In this document: piece by piece, positions 24,570 through 36,564 of the stretch
Position numbering within the stretch: the first letter of the stretch is position 1
Layout: each line of letters begins with the position of its first letter
Assembly (NCBI GenBank): GCA_949987705.1
Contig: OX465282.1
Span: 127,368,310-127,432,309 of the forward strand
DNA length: 64,000 bases
Direction: 5' to 3'
Source of the DNA: Thereva unica
Taxonomy: Eukaryota > Arthropoda > Insecta > Diptera > Therevidae
The notes under the pieces: model-generated
The model's database searches: none
The model's input: only the letters and a program-made list of their open reading frames with translations
Told to the model about the DNA's origin: nothing
Program-made: the position numbers and the translations under genes

Positions 24570-27170
24570 ATATATGTGGCTTTATGATTTCGTCTTGCAG
24601 AAATTAAAAGATATATATGTATGTAGATAGAACTGACCTCTGAGGAACAACGGCACAGAAAATAAACTCTTAACTCATTCTTTTAGAGCTTAGTTAAAAC
24701 GAATATCCTGATGAAACTCCCGTCGATTGAGCAAGTGGTTTGATCAAAGATCGTTGCATAGCAGTGTCTGATAGCAGTTTGAAGGAAACAGGGACCCTAT
24801 TAAATCAGCCCTGGAATTTCTTTGAGTTTTCACGCGAAAAAGAAAGCTCTAAAAAGAATGCTGTAAAAATGAACTGCACGGGCACGGCAGTAGCCCGTTT
24901 CTACCATGGCTCAATTTGTCTATAGTGGACCAAATGGCATTATCGCCGAATAGTTGAAGGACACGATTAGAATAGATAAACAAGTAATACAAGAATCGAA
25001 TGTAGAATAGCATTTCGGGTGGTTGGTTGGGCGTGGAAAATGCAGCTGTAAGAAAATGCCATGATCTAAAATGCTTGTTCCGTATACAGAAAGATCAGTC
25101 GTTACTCATTCGCCCACTAAAACGCAATTTCTGTAATCGGCCATTCCAAACGTGAGTGTCATAGTAGCAAGCAGCCCCCCAACTGAATACTAACCATGTC
25201 CAATGCTCCTTAACCTACGTAATTGAACAAGAACCGATTTATTGGTTATGCAAATGGTATCCTTTATGGTCACCAAGATAATTTATTGCCCACTTTCTTC
25301 GTCCTATTCAATTTCTTTATTTTTCAAAATTTTTTGCTTAGAAGTGTAAACGTGTGTTTTGTTTGAACTATTCCTTTGTTCGTACCTGTAGTTGGCTGCA
25401 TTTGGGAAAGTAGAATTTTTGTTGGGTCCCTCTTAATATTTGCAGTTGGGGCGCCACTGACCAGTATCTCAATCTATCAACAAATAATAACTTGACTTTC
25501 CCTATTTTGAATTTCTCAAATGAAAAACGTCTATGTATACGTACATCTATAAGCGGCTTTTTTCGCATCAATAGTGTATTCATTCAATCCCGATTAAACG
25601 ATCTATTCGGCATAGCCCGTAAAGACATTCTACCAAACACATTCCAGCCCGTAAATTTCTGTTGACTCGGAAAGCGACACAAATCTTGCCGCCCATACTA
25701 CGGAAACACAAATCCCAGTCGGTGGCTTGGAGGAAGCGAATCAAGCTTTCTCATAATACAATAGAGTTCTTTTTGGTTCGGGCAGAAAATCAACATGGAA
25801 AATTAGCGGTGACCAGGAAGTGCTCCGAGCAGCCCAAAGGTCACCAACGCTACCAAAAAAAATTGTTATTACAAGATTATTACAAATTAAGAAAATTTCA
25901 GTTTCCGGCAAAAACTTATTATTCATTTTAGATAAACGTATTACTAAATAGTGCGAAGACTTTCTTTTAGAGTAAACAATACAATTCCGGTACAAAAAAT
26001 CTGTGACCAGCTGCCATCTGGTACCATATATTTATGTAAATTTGAAACTGTTTTTCCCGTTTTACGTACATAAATGCACACTCAAATTCACCTGAACAAA
26101 TAGGATTAATTTAGCCACGATTACACTTAACAAATTCCAAGCATTATCTGATAAAACTAATGGCGGCATGTTCAAGTAAGTACACTTTCCCACAAAACAC
26201 CTGCTCGACCTTGTTATCAGTTACATAGAAAGGAATCATACCTTTCAGAAAAGCCATCATACAGTCCTCTCATATAATAGCAGAAAAAATATAAAAAATT
26301 TAGGTATCGTGGTCGAAACCTTTTTTCTGATATTGATCGGAATCCGACCTTATAGAACGTGATGACCGCACAATGGTTGTAGCGACATAGAAAGCAGACT
26401 TATCGCGACGTAGAATAAAAAAATGTTCCCGAAAGTGGTGACGAGATATCAGTTCCAGCTTTGAGGACACCATATGCAAAAACCAGATTTTAATGCTATT
26501 TTTATGCAAAAAAAAAAATCCAGCGCTCATCTCTAGATGAAAAAAAAAATCGTTATGTGAAAATGCATATGAACTTCACAGTCATGAACTGGAAACATGA
26601 TTTCGTATTATCATTGCAAAAATTTCGCTCAGGGTTGAGGTTGTGCGAAAGCGTTTGCTCAGTGATAAAATCATCTTTAATGTTTTACGAGAATGGAATC
26701 ATTTGGTTGGACGGCGACTAGGTAAAAATCTATCCTTCTTGCGTTCAGAGAATTATTGAACATTCTTCGCTAGGGTATTATGAGGTTACAAGTAGAATTG
26801 GTGGTGAGTCCCTATTTTTTTTAGAGGGTAATAGTCTTAAGATGTCATTGGAAAGATTTTACCACCATGTAAAAGTTAAGAGCTAATCGATTTGGGTGGA
26901 CCTAATATTAAAAAAAAATGTAAAACCTTATGGGAAATTTATGGGATGTTCACCGAAACATATCAAAGGTGAAACTCCAATAAACATACTGTGTTCCAAA
27001 ACAACTTAAGAAACGAATTCGTTCGTACCAAGAAGGCATTCTGAGTTATTCCTACTGCTTTGATACTTAAAGACAGAAGCTAACTGTTAGGGGTATTCAT
27101 ATATGCATCCTTAGCCGTGCTCCAGATGAAAGTCCTTCAGATGCTTGTTGGCCCCTTATATGAGATAGGA
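24570..27170. other. Unassigned sequence
   Basis: No gene or named repeat is recognised. Scattered open frames of 60-90 codons show no familiar motif. Confidence 0.45.
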
Positions 27171-27174
27171 CGAT

Positions 27175-27365
27175 TCTGAAGATTCGAGAACGACGAGATT
27201 TACGAGCGCTAACGCTCGGTAGGATCCTGTGACCAGGCCATCGAGCTCGTATAATCTGCTCGAAAAGATTGCTGCTGTAAGATGGCGCACTACAGCAAGG
27301 AAGACCTAGCCTCCGCTGGAAGGATGTCGTAAATTTCAAACTCGATAAAATCGACTCATAATCCC
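27175..27365 (+). pseudogene. RTE-like retrotransposon C-terminal fragment, + strand
   Basis: Frames give PGHRARII..., then GALQQGRPSLRWKDVVNFKL and DKI, again the GHxxRM...GRPxLRWxDxV signature of RTE-type C-termini, with stops and a frameshift. The open frame on the opposite strand is its shadow. Confidence 0.6.
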
Positions 27366-27429
27366 GGTTGTCGAGCCATTAAAGAAAGGAAAAGCTTCCT
27401 CGTGATCCTGAGCTCATGTCGAATTTCAA

Positions 27430-27575
27430 ATTGTTTTTTTATATGTGAAGGTCGAAAGTCTTTATGCCCTTCACGTCGTGATGCTGCAATGTCTGGTGCT
27501 AAGCTTAGCTCGAACGATAGAAAAGTGAATGCATGAGAAGGAGAAGGTGAAACTTGCGTTCGATGTCGTAGGAGT
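27430..27575 (-). mobile_element. Family-1 retrotransposon 3' end, diverged
   Basis: A T run and TATATGTGAAGGTCGAAAG, CACGTCGTGATGCTGCAATG and CTGGTGCTAAGCTTAG correspond to the reversed family-1 tail; the match is looser than at 4200 and 12484. Confidence 0.5.
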
Positions 27576-28019
27576 TCATTTTTTTAAGCAGCCGGCTGAG
27601 CCAAGATGCAGTCGTTAGCGTTAGCGGGAGTCAGCCTCTTCGTATTGTATGCCTCCTGAAACAAGTGAGGCCCGTTAACCAGCCGACAAAGACTAGAGAC
27701 AAAGACAATACCAGATTAAAAGGTCAACAAGGAGGTGTACCATAGATCAAGACCCGATCTAAACCAAACTTTGGTATTCGATTATTTAACGGTTAGTCCG
27801 GCGAGATTCCTTATTAGGCCTATCCCCTTCAAAGACATCGTATTCATTCTTGCGTGGAGCCGAAAGAATCATGTAGAAGTCCGATGTCTTTCAAACTTCA
27901 AAATTTCATCACGTTTCCGTGAACCATTTTAGGTGAACCATTTGCTCTTCAATTGAGTCATTGACTCACCGCTCAAGATTGAAGAAACTCTGGCAAAACT
28001 TAACCGCTATTACTGAAAC

Positions 28020-28310
28020 GACTGTTCCACAGAAATTAATGAGCTTCTGCTTACACGCCTACGCTTTTCCCGCAACACAAGACTGTTTTACCTGGCTAAA
28101 TTGCAAGTGGGCCGCCTTTCTTATCGAATAGACTACGACGGTATACGAGTTCGTTTATAAACAGAACAGCTTGATTGTGGGACAACCTTTCACAGTCAGT
28201 ATTCCCGAACTGATAAAACATTAAAGAGTTCAAATTCAAGCTTTCTTCTCATGCATCTCCAAGACTCCTATTATTCTAGCCTATACTCCATTCTAAACTG
28301 CTCCTTTATT
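28020..28310 (+). pseudogene. Jockey-like ORF2 C-terminal fragment
   Basis: The + strand gives SSFINRTA, LWDNLSQSVFPN and NIKEFKFKLSSH with intervening stops, paralogous to the SFVNRTTRLWNNLSQSVFPS C-terminus at 12.7 kb. Confidence 0.65.
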
Positions 28311-28559
28311 GAAGAAGGCGTTTTTGAAGGCACTGGAATCTATTTTATTTGGTATAATGTGGCAACCCCGCCGTTTAGAGCCCTTCAGGTTAAGAAGGCT
28401 TTTATATAGCTTGAAATTGTTACCAGCCCGATCTTGTTTATATAGTAATTGATCCAACAGTGGCCCATCAGAAGCTTTGGCCGCTTTAGCTTTGTCGATT
28501 TGAATGAATCTTTTAACTCGACGATTGCCAAGGGTTTACCGAGCTATGGCGAAAGAGCT

Positions 28560-29038
28560 GGTCGACCCAATTCCTGATAACCAATCTCAAGTGGCAGCTG
28601 ACTAAGTAGTAGAAAAGTTCCGGACCATCAAGTGAGTGTGAGGGAAAGGTATTCGTCGAGCGAGCACCCCAGAATAGTAAAGCGGTATGGGTTTATATGG
28701 TCAATCTGCGGAGGTTATATACACAACCTGTTACAATCATTAAAAGCAACGTTCAGTTTGACCCGGCATGAGGCATCAGGGGACGAAAAAACTGTACTAG
28801 CGTAAGTAAAATGAGGTAGAACTAAGGTTTTGATAAACTTTGACCGAGCACCTGCAGGCAAAATGGACGCGAACAGCCAAAGACGGGCAAGTCGCTGTCA
28901 ATTTTGGATAAGGTATGATGGGTTTGATCACAGTAAGTTAGTTGTGTGTTCAGGTAAATACCTAGGTTCTTGACTCGCAGCTGGTAGGGTAAAGTTGTTT
29001 GCATGAGAGTGATTGGTGTTAAATAAGAGATGTCTAAA
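28560..29038 (-). pseudogene. Jockey-like reverse transcriptase, 3' half (split by MITE)
   Basis: Minus-strand frame TPITLMQTTLPYQLRVKNLG, IYLNTQLTYCDQTHHTLSKI, DSDLPVFG matches the thumb region of jockey-clade RTs (VKNLGxxxDxxLxxxxH). Further upstream on the minus strand (28560-28800) frames give IPYRFTI-type residues with stops. It is the continuation of 29495-29800. Confidence 0.72.
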
Positions 29039-29492
29039 GCCTCAATTGTACTGGACGCAACGGAACGCAAGGGAGTGGAGAGTCAACGGAATGGAATTTT
29101 GCTGGTTATACTGACGGAATCGAACATATGCAAATGTCACTTTTTTTGTTATTGTTTTGCCAAATTTTGGATTTGTGCTTAAAATTTTTTATATCAGAGA
29201 AGTTTTTTATTATATAGAATTTCATTATCTTCCACTTCAGTTATTGATTTTTTAACAAACTCTGAAAACATTTTGGGCTAATAATAAATGACAAAATCAG
29301 CTGTTTTTAATGCTGCTTTTGACACTTCAATCCATCGGTTCCTTCAGTTCCAAAGTTTTGAAACTTTAATCCGGTCCGTTCCGATGCGTTGCGTCCAGTA
29401 TAACCCCTTCTATACAATTTCTATGTAATGAAACTCATTTTGACATTTCAATCCGGTCCGTTGCGTTCCTTTGCGTCCAGTATAATTGAGGC
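29039..29492. mobile_element. Inverted-repeat MITE, 454 bp, inside an RT pseudogene
   Basis: Left end GCCTCAATTGTACTGGACGC and reverse of the right end GCCTCAATTATACTGGACGC differ at one base; ACGGAACGCAA-type words follow on both sides and recur near 29375-29400. The element sits between two halves of one minus-strand RT. The target duplication is not clear. Confidence 0.8.
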
Positions 29493-29494
29493 TC

Positions 29495-29800
29495 AACCCA
29501 CAGTACATTGCGATGTAGCTAGACTTATAGGCATTTAGATGCAACTGATTGGATAACGACGATAGATGTATTCGCTCAACGTCATGGTTGGTGTTATTCC
29601 AATACAGTTATTCTACCAAACCAAGGGATCTATTTAAATAAATCTGAAAGTCATTCGCATACATGTAAAGTTTGCAATCCTTGATAGTATTACAGATATC
29701 ATTTATCTAGATGTTGAACAGTAATGGCCCTAGAATAGAGCCCTGTGGAAACCCACATGTAATTGGTGATGGATCAGAGATATCTAGAAAAACTATGAAA
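29495..29800 (-). pseudogene. Jockey-like reverse transcriptase, catalytic part (split by MITE)
   Basis: The minus strand reads SPITCGFPQGSILGPLLFNI, INDICNTIKDCKLYMYAND, FQIYLN, then LSNQLHLNAYKSSYIAMY. This contains the QGSILGPLLF motif and the catalytic box as YAND, where an active enzyme has Y/FADD; the first Asp is lost. One stop follows LLFNI. It continues across the MITE into 28560-29038. Confidence 0.78.
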
Positions 29801-29829
29801 TGAAGTGTAGTGAAATGGAATAAAAAGAA

Positions 29830-32320
29830 CATTTTCCGTATCTGTAAAAAACCACCCTTGTTTTCTAGTCTAAATCAGATCGCGTTAACTTACTTCTGGG
29901 CGCTATACAGTATTTATGCTCTATCAATCTGATAAATAATTCTATCTTTCTGTTGATCTAAAAAAAGATAGAAACATTTTTTTTGCTTTTTGCATTTTTT
30001 TTTGTTTGAAGCAGTTTTTTCCACAAGTATCGGTTGCAATTCCATTACAAAATCCAGCTATCATCTTCACTAATTAATTGTGCGTACCATACATAAATCT
30101 CTCCCAAAATTGCATAATAATCGCCCATAATGAAAACATTAAAAATATTTCAACTTTTTAAACATCATCATTCCACATTATAATGGCCGCACTCGCAGCG
30201 TTCTTCTGGCCCGCAGCTAGACCGGCCTACGGATCTCGCAGAACGTTTCAATTTATGCAATCCACGCAATGCCTTTGACCCCTTTTAAGTACTGTTGGTC
30301 TCGTTAACAGCGTAAAAAATCCCCAGTTAACCAGTTGCAGAGCGAAAAAAAATTACACTAGCATAACCGTTGGCCATCGCCATTAGAAACACAGCGGCTT
30401 CATGGTAGAGTGCACTTGAAGCCCTCCAGCTCGAGCGGGTCATTTCTGGCGAGTGATATAACAACACTAAAGACTATGGTCTATTATAATAGTCGCCCGT
30501 TTCATCATCATCATCATTATCATCCAGTCCACGCCGCACGAAGCACACTTTTCCTGGGTCTTGTAATTCTATATTCGAGCACCGAAAGTGGCCAGATTCG
30601 AGAAGTGCTGTTTACGTTCGTGATTTGTGCGCTATCTTCGAGCAATTTTAAATCACTCTCAATTTAAGACATGATCTCACTACTTTCTGGACATGACTCC
30701 TCATCCGAATTATCTTCTATGAATTTTTGTGCTGGCTGCGAAACTGGTTCCTGGAAGCTGTGTGTGCTTGACACCCAACTTAAGACAACTTATCGCGGCT
30801 AGCCCAAGGTGCTGATTACAGCGAACTCTCCAAAAGCAGATAAAAAATTCATTCATCTACCCAACGAATTTTCGTAGGGGAGAATGATCTAAATAAATTG
30901 TGGACTTCGTTCCACTTTATGTAAATTTAGAATTCTTAATTCTATCTGCAGAGTATTGAAGGTCGGCAGCGGCGGCGGCGGTGGCGGGCTCATAACGCTC
31001 GGCTGAAATTTTGGATTTCGTTCTGCACCAGAGTCTTCAATGCTTGAACGACCTTTTCGCGGCTGTTAGCTTTTTTAGTGCTCCCAGAGCTCCCCCGTGA
31101 CTTGTGGATTGTTTCAAGTTCAAAATTCAGAAATTCAGTAGAAATGCATTACCGCCGGGGCCGTCCAGCCTATGGCGGAACTTTTCACTTCTATATTTTT
31201 TTTTCGGAGTTTGAACTTGATATTTATACTACTCCTTCGTCATTCTCTTTTTTCTTTCTGGTGTGAAATTAATCAAGGACATGGAGGTAGCGAGCATGCA
31301 ATGATATTATCACGATATTAACACGCCAAATTACTTGGCAGCACTTCTTTTTTAATTGCTTATCATTTTGCGGCGAGATTTCCTGCTGCTGCTGGTAGAA
31401 GGAATATAGCATTGAGAATAGCGTGGTTATTGCTATTGGATATGCGCGCCATAAATTATGAGAGAAGTTGATGCATTTTCGTATTTTTTGAGGTTAATAT
31501 ACTGCCTCCTTAGAGGAAATTCTATAGTAGATTATGGGATAAGTATAAATAACAAGGTGAATTGTAGATGGAGATATTACGTTGCAAGCACGTTAACATT
31601 TGTTCTAAACTACTTATTTGGATCCTTCAATTTTATGTTCATCTCTCAACGTTATAATTAACTTTATGATCTAGGTAAATTTTAAATCCATTGCGTCAAT
31701 GATACAATGTGTTAATAAAAGATAAGATATACAACCTTGTCCCAAACCATTTTATATCGGCAGGAAACCTGTTAAGGCGACCTTATATAAACCATCCAAA
31801 CGATCTGAGTCCATTTAGCTCGAGTTCATTGGCCTATATATTCAATATTTGGGGCCCACTCACGATCGAGTCTCGAGTCGTCAGTCTATTCCAGTCGGTC
31901 TGTGTCATTTTTAAACTCCAGCTTCCTTTGAAGTCGGCAGCCTTCAATCTGAATAATTTTGCATAAATCCTACATTCCTGATTTTGGAAGCTTGAAACTT
32001 TTATTGTGACCTTTCAGGGTTGCAGTTTGAATTGGAGATTGCACACACGCGCCAAGTTCATTGGATAGCCTGTAACTAGTCGACTCTGGGTTAACTCTCA
32101 GTCTTATGTGATTTATTTGATTAATGTGGATTGTTTCGAAATACTTCTTATGGCCAAAAAAAGAAAAAAACGAGTCCCCTCGCGGGCTAGTGCATACCTG
32201 CTGCATGCTAGGTGCGGGCTAGTTTCATTTTTACTCGGGAATAAAACTCATCAGCTCTTAGCATGCACACTCCCGCTACAGGCATGCACACACCCGCCAT
32301 AGACATGTCCTTTTTCTAGA
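29830..32320. other. Unassigned; GC-richer unique region about 30180-31060
   Basis: No gene is recognised. The segment 30180-30480 and the GGC-rich run near 30965-30990 (GGCAGCGGCGGCGGCGGTGG) have unusually high GC for this window and look unique, as a promoter or 5' UTR might. A short CAT/ATC microsatellite lies near 30502-30525. Confidence 0.4.
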
Positions 32321-32323
32321 CTA

Positions 32324-32642
32324 ATGGGCCGTCCACACTATGCGGACTTGAATCCCACGCGCTTTTCGCTATACGGCCTCAGCCAAAAGCGCGCATGAGC
32401 TTTAAATCGTGAGCAAATTGAAAAAAACAAATCAATTTTCATATGAAAGGCCGTACGCGTTTCTGAAAAGCCCGTATTGTGTGGACGTAAAATGTACCTT
32501 TTTAAGCACAGCCTTTTGTCCGTGCCGTTGGGCCGTGCTGCCTTTGCCATTGAAAATATCACAAAAAAAGCCATTAAACTCTATATGAAAAAAAGAGGCA
32601 AAAGCGCGTATGACCCAAGACCGCGTAGTGTGGACGCACCAT
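32324..32642. mobile_element. Inverted-repeat MITE, 319 bp
   Basis: Left ATGGGCCGTCCACACTATGC and reverse of the right ATGGTGCGTCCACACTACGC form the ends; sub-terminal AAAAGCGCG words pair as well. Two internal TGTGGACG repeats are present. Non-coding. Confidence 0.78.
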
Positions 32643-32789
32643 AAAGGGTGCAAATTGGGGTTTTAAAAACTTGTATAGGACGAAGAAAACGGGAAATTAT
32701 CTTGTTGACCATAAAGGGTGCCATTAGCATATGTTATTCAGTAGAACGGTTCTCGTTCAATTGTATAGGCCAAGCAGCATTGGACGTGG

Positions 32790-33190
32790 GTAGTAGTTAG
32801 CTGGGGCACTGCCTGGTAAATCAACGCTCGCGTTAGGAATGGTCTATGCCGATGCCGATGTAAGGACCCAGGGTGCTCCCTAAGTTAAAAGATTCATCCA
32901 AATCGATTAAGCTAAATCGGGCCAACTTTAAAATTTCAAGTGGTGGGAGCTAAAAATAATAACAAAGCTCCTGACGGGCCACTGTTTGCTTAACTACCAT
33001 CTAAACAAAATAGGACTGGTAGCCGATTGTAGCTGTCGGTTTTGCGGGGCCGTTCTCGAAACTGGGGAGCACTTGCTGTGCGACTGTGAGGCTAAAGCGA
33101 GAAAGAGATTAAGCCTCCTTCATCGCGACTAGACCAAACAAAATAGGTCGCAGTGCCCGCCAAGGCGCTCTTCAACAAGAAATAGAAATA
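32790..33190 (+). pseudogene. I/R1-like ORF2 C-terminus with CCHC-type motif
   Basis: One frame gives YHLNKIGLVADCSCRFCGAV followed by LETGEHLLCDCEAKARKR: Cys-x2-Cys-x8-His-x3-Cys, the C-terminal zinc-binding motif of I-type and related non-LTR ORF2 proteins. Upstream GRA/KDSSKSIKLNRANFK is frame-shifted. The same segment recurs at 44740-44990 (minus) and 60440-60690 (plus). Confidence 0.72.
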
Positions 33191-33199
33191 AACTGTCGC

Positions 33200-33360
33200 C
33201 TGAGTTTATATAGGGAATCATGAGGTCAACTGTCGTCCACGGCCTGTCAAGCGAATCCCTCAAGTCCTCATCCCTCCGTCAGACTGAGTAATGCATGGCC
33301 TTCATCTGCCTGCCGGCGGCCTGTATGTAAGTGAGGGCCTTAAGGGGCTCATACATAAGG
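33200..33360 (+). repeat. Dispersed repeat family B fragment
   Basis: GGGAATCATGAGGTCAACTG, CCACGGCCTGTCAAGCG, CGTCAGACTGAGTAATG and CTGCCTGCCGGCGGCCTGTA match the right half of the copy at 20270-20520 and, reversed, 55030-55110. Confidence 0.65.
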
Positions 33361-33829
33361 CCGGCTGCACTGAACAATTAATCACTACCAACGATGATCG
33401 GTGGAGCCCTCAGTTTTCGTCGGGTGGATGCAATAGTAACGAAACTGAAATTTTTGCTATTTTGAACATTAGCAAAAATGCAAAAAAACTCATATTATTT
33501 TCTGCAAAAGTCACTTATCTAAATTTTTATGGGAATCTAGGGGATTTAATCCGAAATTTTTCACGATATAACTAATATCGTATTTTTGTACAATGTTAGT
33601 TCAAAATAGAAAAATTTCAGTTTCGTGACTATTACGTTTATCCGACGATATGTGTGAGCCAGATCTGTCAATTTTTGGAATTTTAATTTTGCTTTCTACG
33701 GGACACGACACGGCCTACACACATTCGCTTTCGCATTGCTTGATACGAATGGGAATGTCGACGCGAATGTTTAAAATAATGCAAATCATTTGTAACATCC
33801 CTAGTCGTTGGATAACGTTGAATTTAACG

Positions 33830-34626
33830 TTGAATTTTTTATCGGGGTTTCTCAAGAGTCAATTCTAAGACCCGCATTTTTTCTAATATTTTAAAATGAC
33901 CTGCTCTCAATTCCCTCTAACCTACTTCACAGCTTTGCTGATGACGGTTCTCTGCGTTACACTTGCACCTTTGGAAACATAAGACTTTGTCTTCATGATC
34001 CTAAACTGATGGCTTATGTAGTAAATGAAAATATCCTCAATCCGCAATGATCGTGTGGAATTTAACACCTATAACAAAACACGCAACGGCCTCCTTTTTG
34101 ACTTAGTGGATGGTGTAAATGCCAACTGGCCCATCCCTTGACATTCTGAGCATTACTTTAAAAGAGGATCTGGAATGGAAATGATCAAAAATGTATTTCA
34201 AATCTCTTTCTTAGAAGATGCAAGTTGCTCCTTACTCCAATCTACAAATTTTACATCCGGCTGCCTCATATCAAGTAGGTACAACTCGGCTGGTACAAAG
34301 CCGCGCCCTAAAACTTTTAGGTGGTGGGATCTTTTGCGCCACACATTGAGACACTGAATATAGCAACATAAAATTTTATCGCTATTGATGTAGCCACTGC
34401 TTCACAGAAGATAAAGCCCCCTTACCTCATATTTTTCCCGCACGTTCTTCGTTCAAAAAGTTCATTTGTAAATAGAACAATTCGATTGTGCAACATTCTT
34501 CCGTAGACCATATTTCCGAACTCGTATATAGAGCTAAACGTAAGATTCATTGACATCTTTTCGAGCACCCCACAGACTCCATCTGACCTTTCATATTCTC
34601 TTCTATCCTTCAAACTAAGCTTACTA
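33830..34626 (+). pseudogene. Jockey-like reverse transcriptase to C-terminus, degenerate
   Basis: The + strand shows a GVxQGSILRPAFFLIF-like stretch, then HSFADDGSLRY (catalytic FADD at about 33930-33950), a thumb region with DLEWNGND..KN and SFVNRTIRLCNILP..IFPNS. Several frameshifts and stops interrupt it. It is cut by the foldback element at 34627, and its 3' UTR resumes at 35355. Confidence 0.72.
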
Positions 34627-35354
34627 CTACACCTTTTCCAATTGTAATTCAGAAAGTATCAACTATAATTCAGAAAGTATCAATTGTAATTCAGATTAGT
34701 CAATTGTAATTCAGATAGTATCAATTGTAGTTCAGATTTGTCAATTGTAAATCAGAAAGCGTCAATTGAAATTCAGAAAGTATCAATTGTAATTCAGAAA
34801 GTGTCAATTGTAATTCAGAAAGTGTCAATTGTAATTCAGAAAAATTCAAAATCTTCTAATTGCAGCAATTTCTGCAACAGGAGTCTTATGTATGGAACGC
34901 AGAAGATTTAAATTTGTTTAACAGTTAGCTTAAACATTCGCTTTACATCATTTGCACGAAATGGGTTATCAACTGGGAGATTATTAGAGATTGCGTCAGA
35001 TAACACAACTTAGCATTGAAACAGTAATAATGGGACGATATCATGCATGATGTTACTAGGAGAATATTTATTATGTAATGAAAGATTCAATTGAAATTAT
35101 TTGGTCAATTTATTGCATCAATGAGATGAAAGTTGAAATTTTCTGAATTACAATTGATACTTTCTGAATTACAATTGATATTTTCTGAATTACAATTGAT
35201 ATTTTCTGAATTACAATTGACAAATCTGAATTACAATTGACGCTTTCTGATTTACAATTGACAAATCTGAATTACAATTGACGCTTTCTGAATTACAATT
35301 GACTAATCTGAATTACAGTTGAGGCTTTCTGAATTACAACTGGAAAAGGTGTAG
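34627..35354. mobile_element. Foldback element, 728 bp, arms of about ten 21-bp units
   Basis: The ends are CTACACCTTTTCCAATTGTA and its inverse, ending GGAAAAGGTGTAG at 35354. Each arm is a tandem array of about ten 20-21-bp units: TTGTAATTCAGAAAGTATCA in the left arm (34640-34848) and its reverse complement in the right arm (35140-35345). Every unit is joined by a palindromic CAATTG or a variant. The 280-bp centre is unique and has no open frame. It lies inside the 3' UTR of a family-1 type retroelement. A target duplication is not evident. This is the architecture of foldback transposons. Confidence 0.9.
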
Positions 35355-35440
35355 ACTTTGCACCATGACCTGAATGACATGAAGACTGGTAGTACCAAGG
35401 GTGATTTCTAAGCTTGGTTTTTCCACCTGTAAAAATATAT
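35355..35440 (+). mobile_element. Family-1 retrotransposon 3' end, after foldback insertion
   Basis: TTTGCACCATGACCTGAATG, ACTGGTAGTACCAAGGGTGA and TTTCTAAGCTTGGTTTTTCC are the + strand family-1 tail and end near a short A-rich stretch. It continues the pseudogene interrupted at 34627. Confidence 0.68.
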
Positions 35441-36564
35441 AATTGTCAAAACGTCTATATTTTTTGGAAATTATTTTTATTCAATAGCAATAATGGGTCC
35501 ATATTTATCGATTACATTTTTTCCATCTAGCCGACCGTCGTCATATCATTTTTAAGCACGTCATGGAATGTCTCTCATACCTTACAGCAAGCCTTAAAGC
35601 ATAGAAATACAGCGGAACGTGAAATGCTCAAACGTCGTAATGTCGTTTTTGTGTAAAACGTTCACAGTTGTTCCATTTCATGTTACCACATCAGCATGAT
35701 CTTGGTAGTCATGTGAGAGTAGGGTAGGAAATTTTATGGAAAATGTAGAAAAAGAATTATTAAGGAATGATAAGACAAGAACAATTGAAAAGGTGAAGGT
35801 TTTGTTTCTTGAGCTGGGAAGCAAACCTATGACCTTTGAGAGGCTGTCTTATCCTTAGGTTATTTTAATTTGAAAATTATCTGCTTAGGATGATATGATT
35901 ATAGCTTCAATTCAGGCTATAATCAGATTTCTAAAGTGGCTTAAAGAATAACTTCAGGACACACAAAAAGAATAAAGGAAAACGTAAAAAAATCAAACAC
36001 CCGCACGCCCAGCATCATGTTCAATGTCAATGATTTATGCTGGGACTTAAGGTCAAAGTCATTCTTCTTTCGTAGGAAAACGTTCCAAGGATGTCTTTTT
36101 AAAATAAATTTCATATTTTTTTTTTATTTTTTTTTTTCGTGAAATAAATGTACTTAAAATTTTCCCTCCGGTGAATAACGTATATATGCCAGAAATATTT
36201 AAAATCATATTCCATCCATGCCACCCCAGGTTATTTCAAGAACTCGTCATTCTAAATTCTTGACATTGACAAGACGATCCAGATAGAAAACGCCACTTTA
36301 CAGTTGGCTACAGATCTGTGAACTTCTCATATTGGGCCTTTATTTTTTTGTTTTCTGTTTTTATTTTGTTGTGGGTTCTCGTTTACATGAAACTTATTTT
36401 AAGAAACATTTTTGTTTCAAGTTCGCATGTAACAAATTTGTTCTGCCATAGAAACTGCTGACATTGGACTATTCGCAAAATTTGTTTATTTATTTTATTT
36501 TATTTTTGTTGTGTGTGTGTTTGTGTATTTTTCCTTAATAATTGCTTTTCCATTTGTTTTGCAG
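35441..36564 (+). other. Sequence upstream of the first recognised pbl exon
   Basis: This is probably intron, since a good acceptor ends it (TTTTGCAG, with a TTTATTTTATTTTA and GTGTGTGTTTGTG run before it). No upstream exon is identified in it. Confidence 0.6.

Noticed and set aside
34640..34848. Regular short repeats that look like a CRISPR array
   Set aside because: The 20-21-bp units are directly abutting with no spacers, are mirrored at 35140-35345, and lie in an insect genome; this is the arm of a foldback element.
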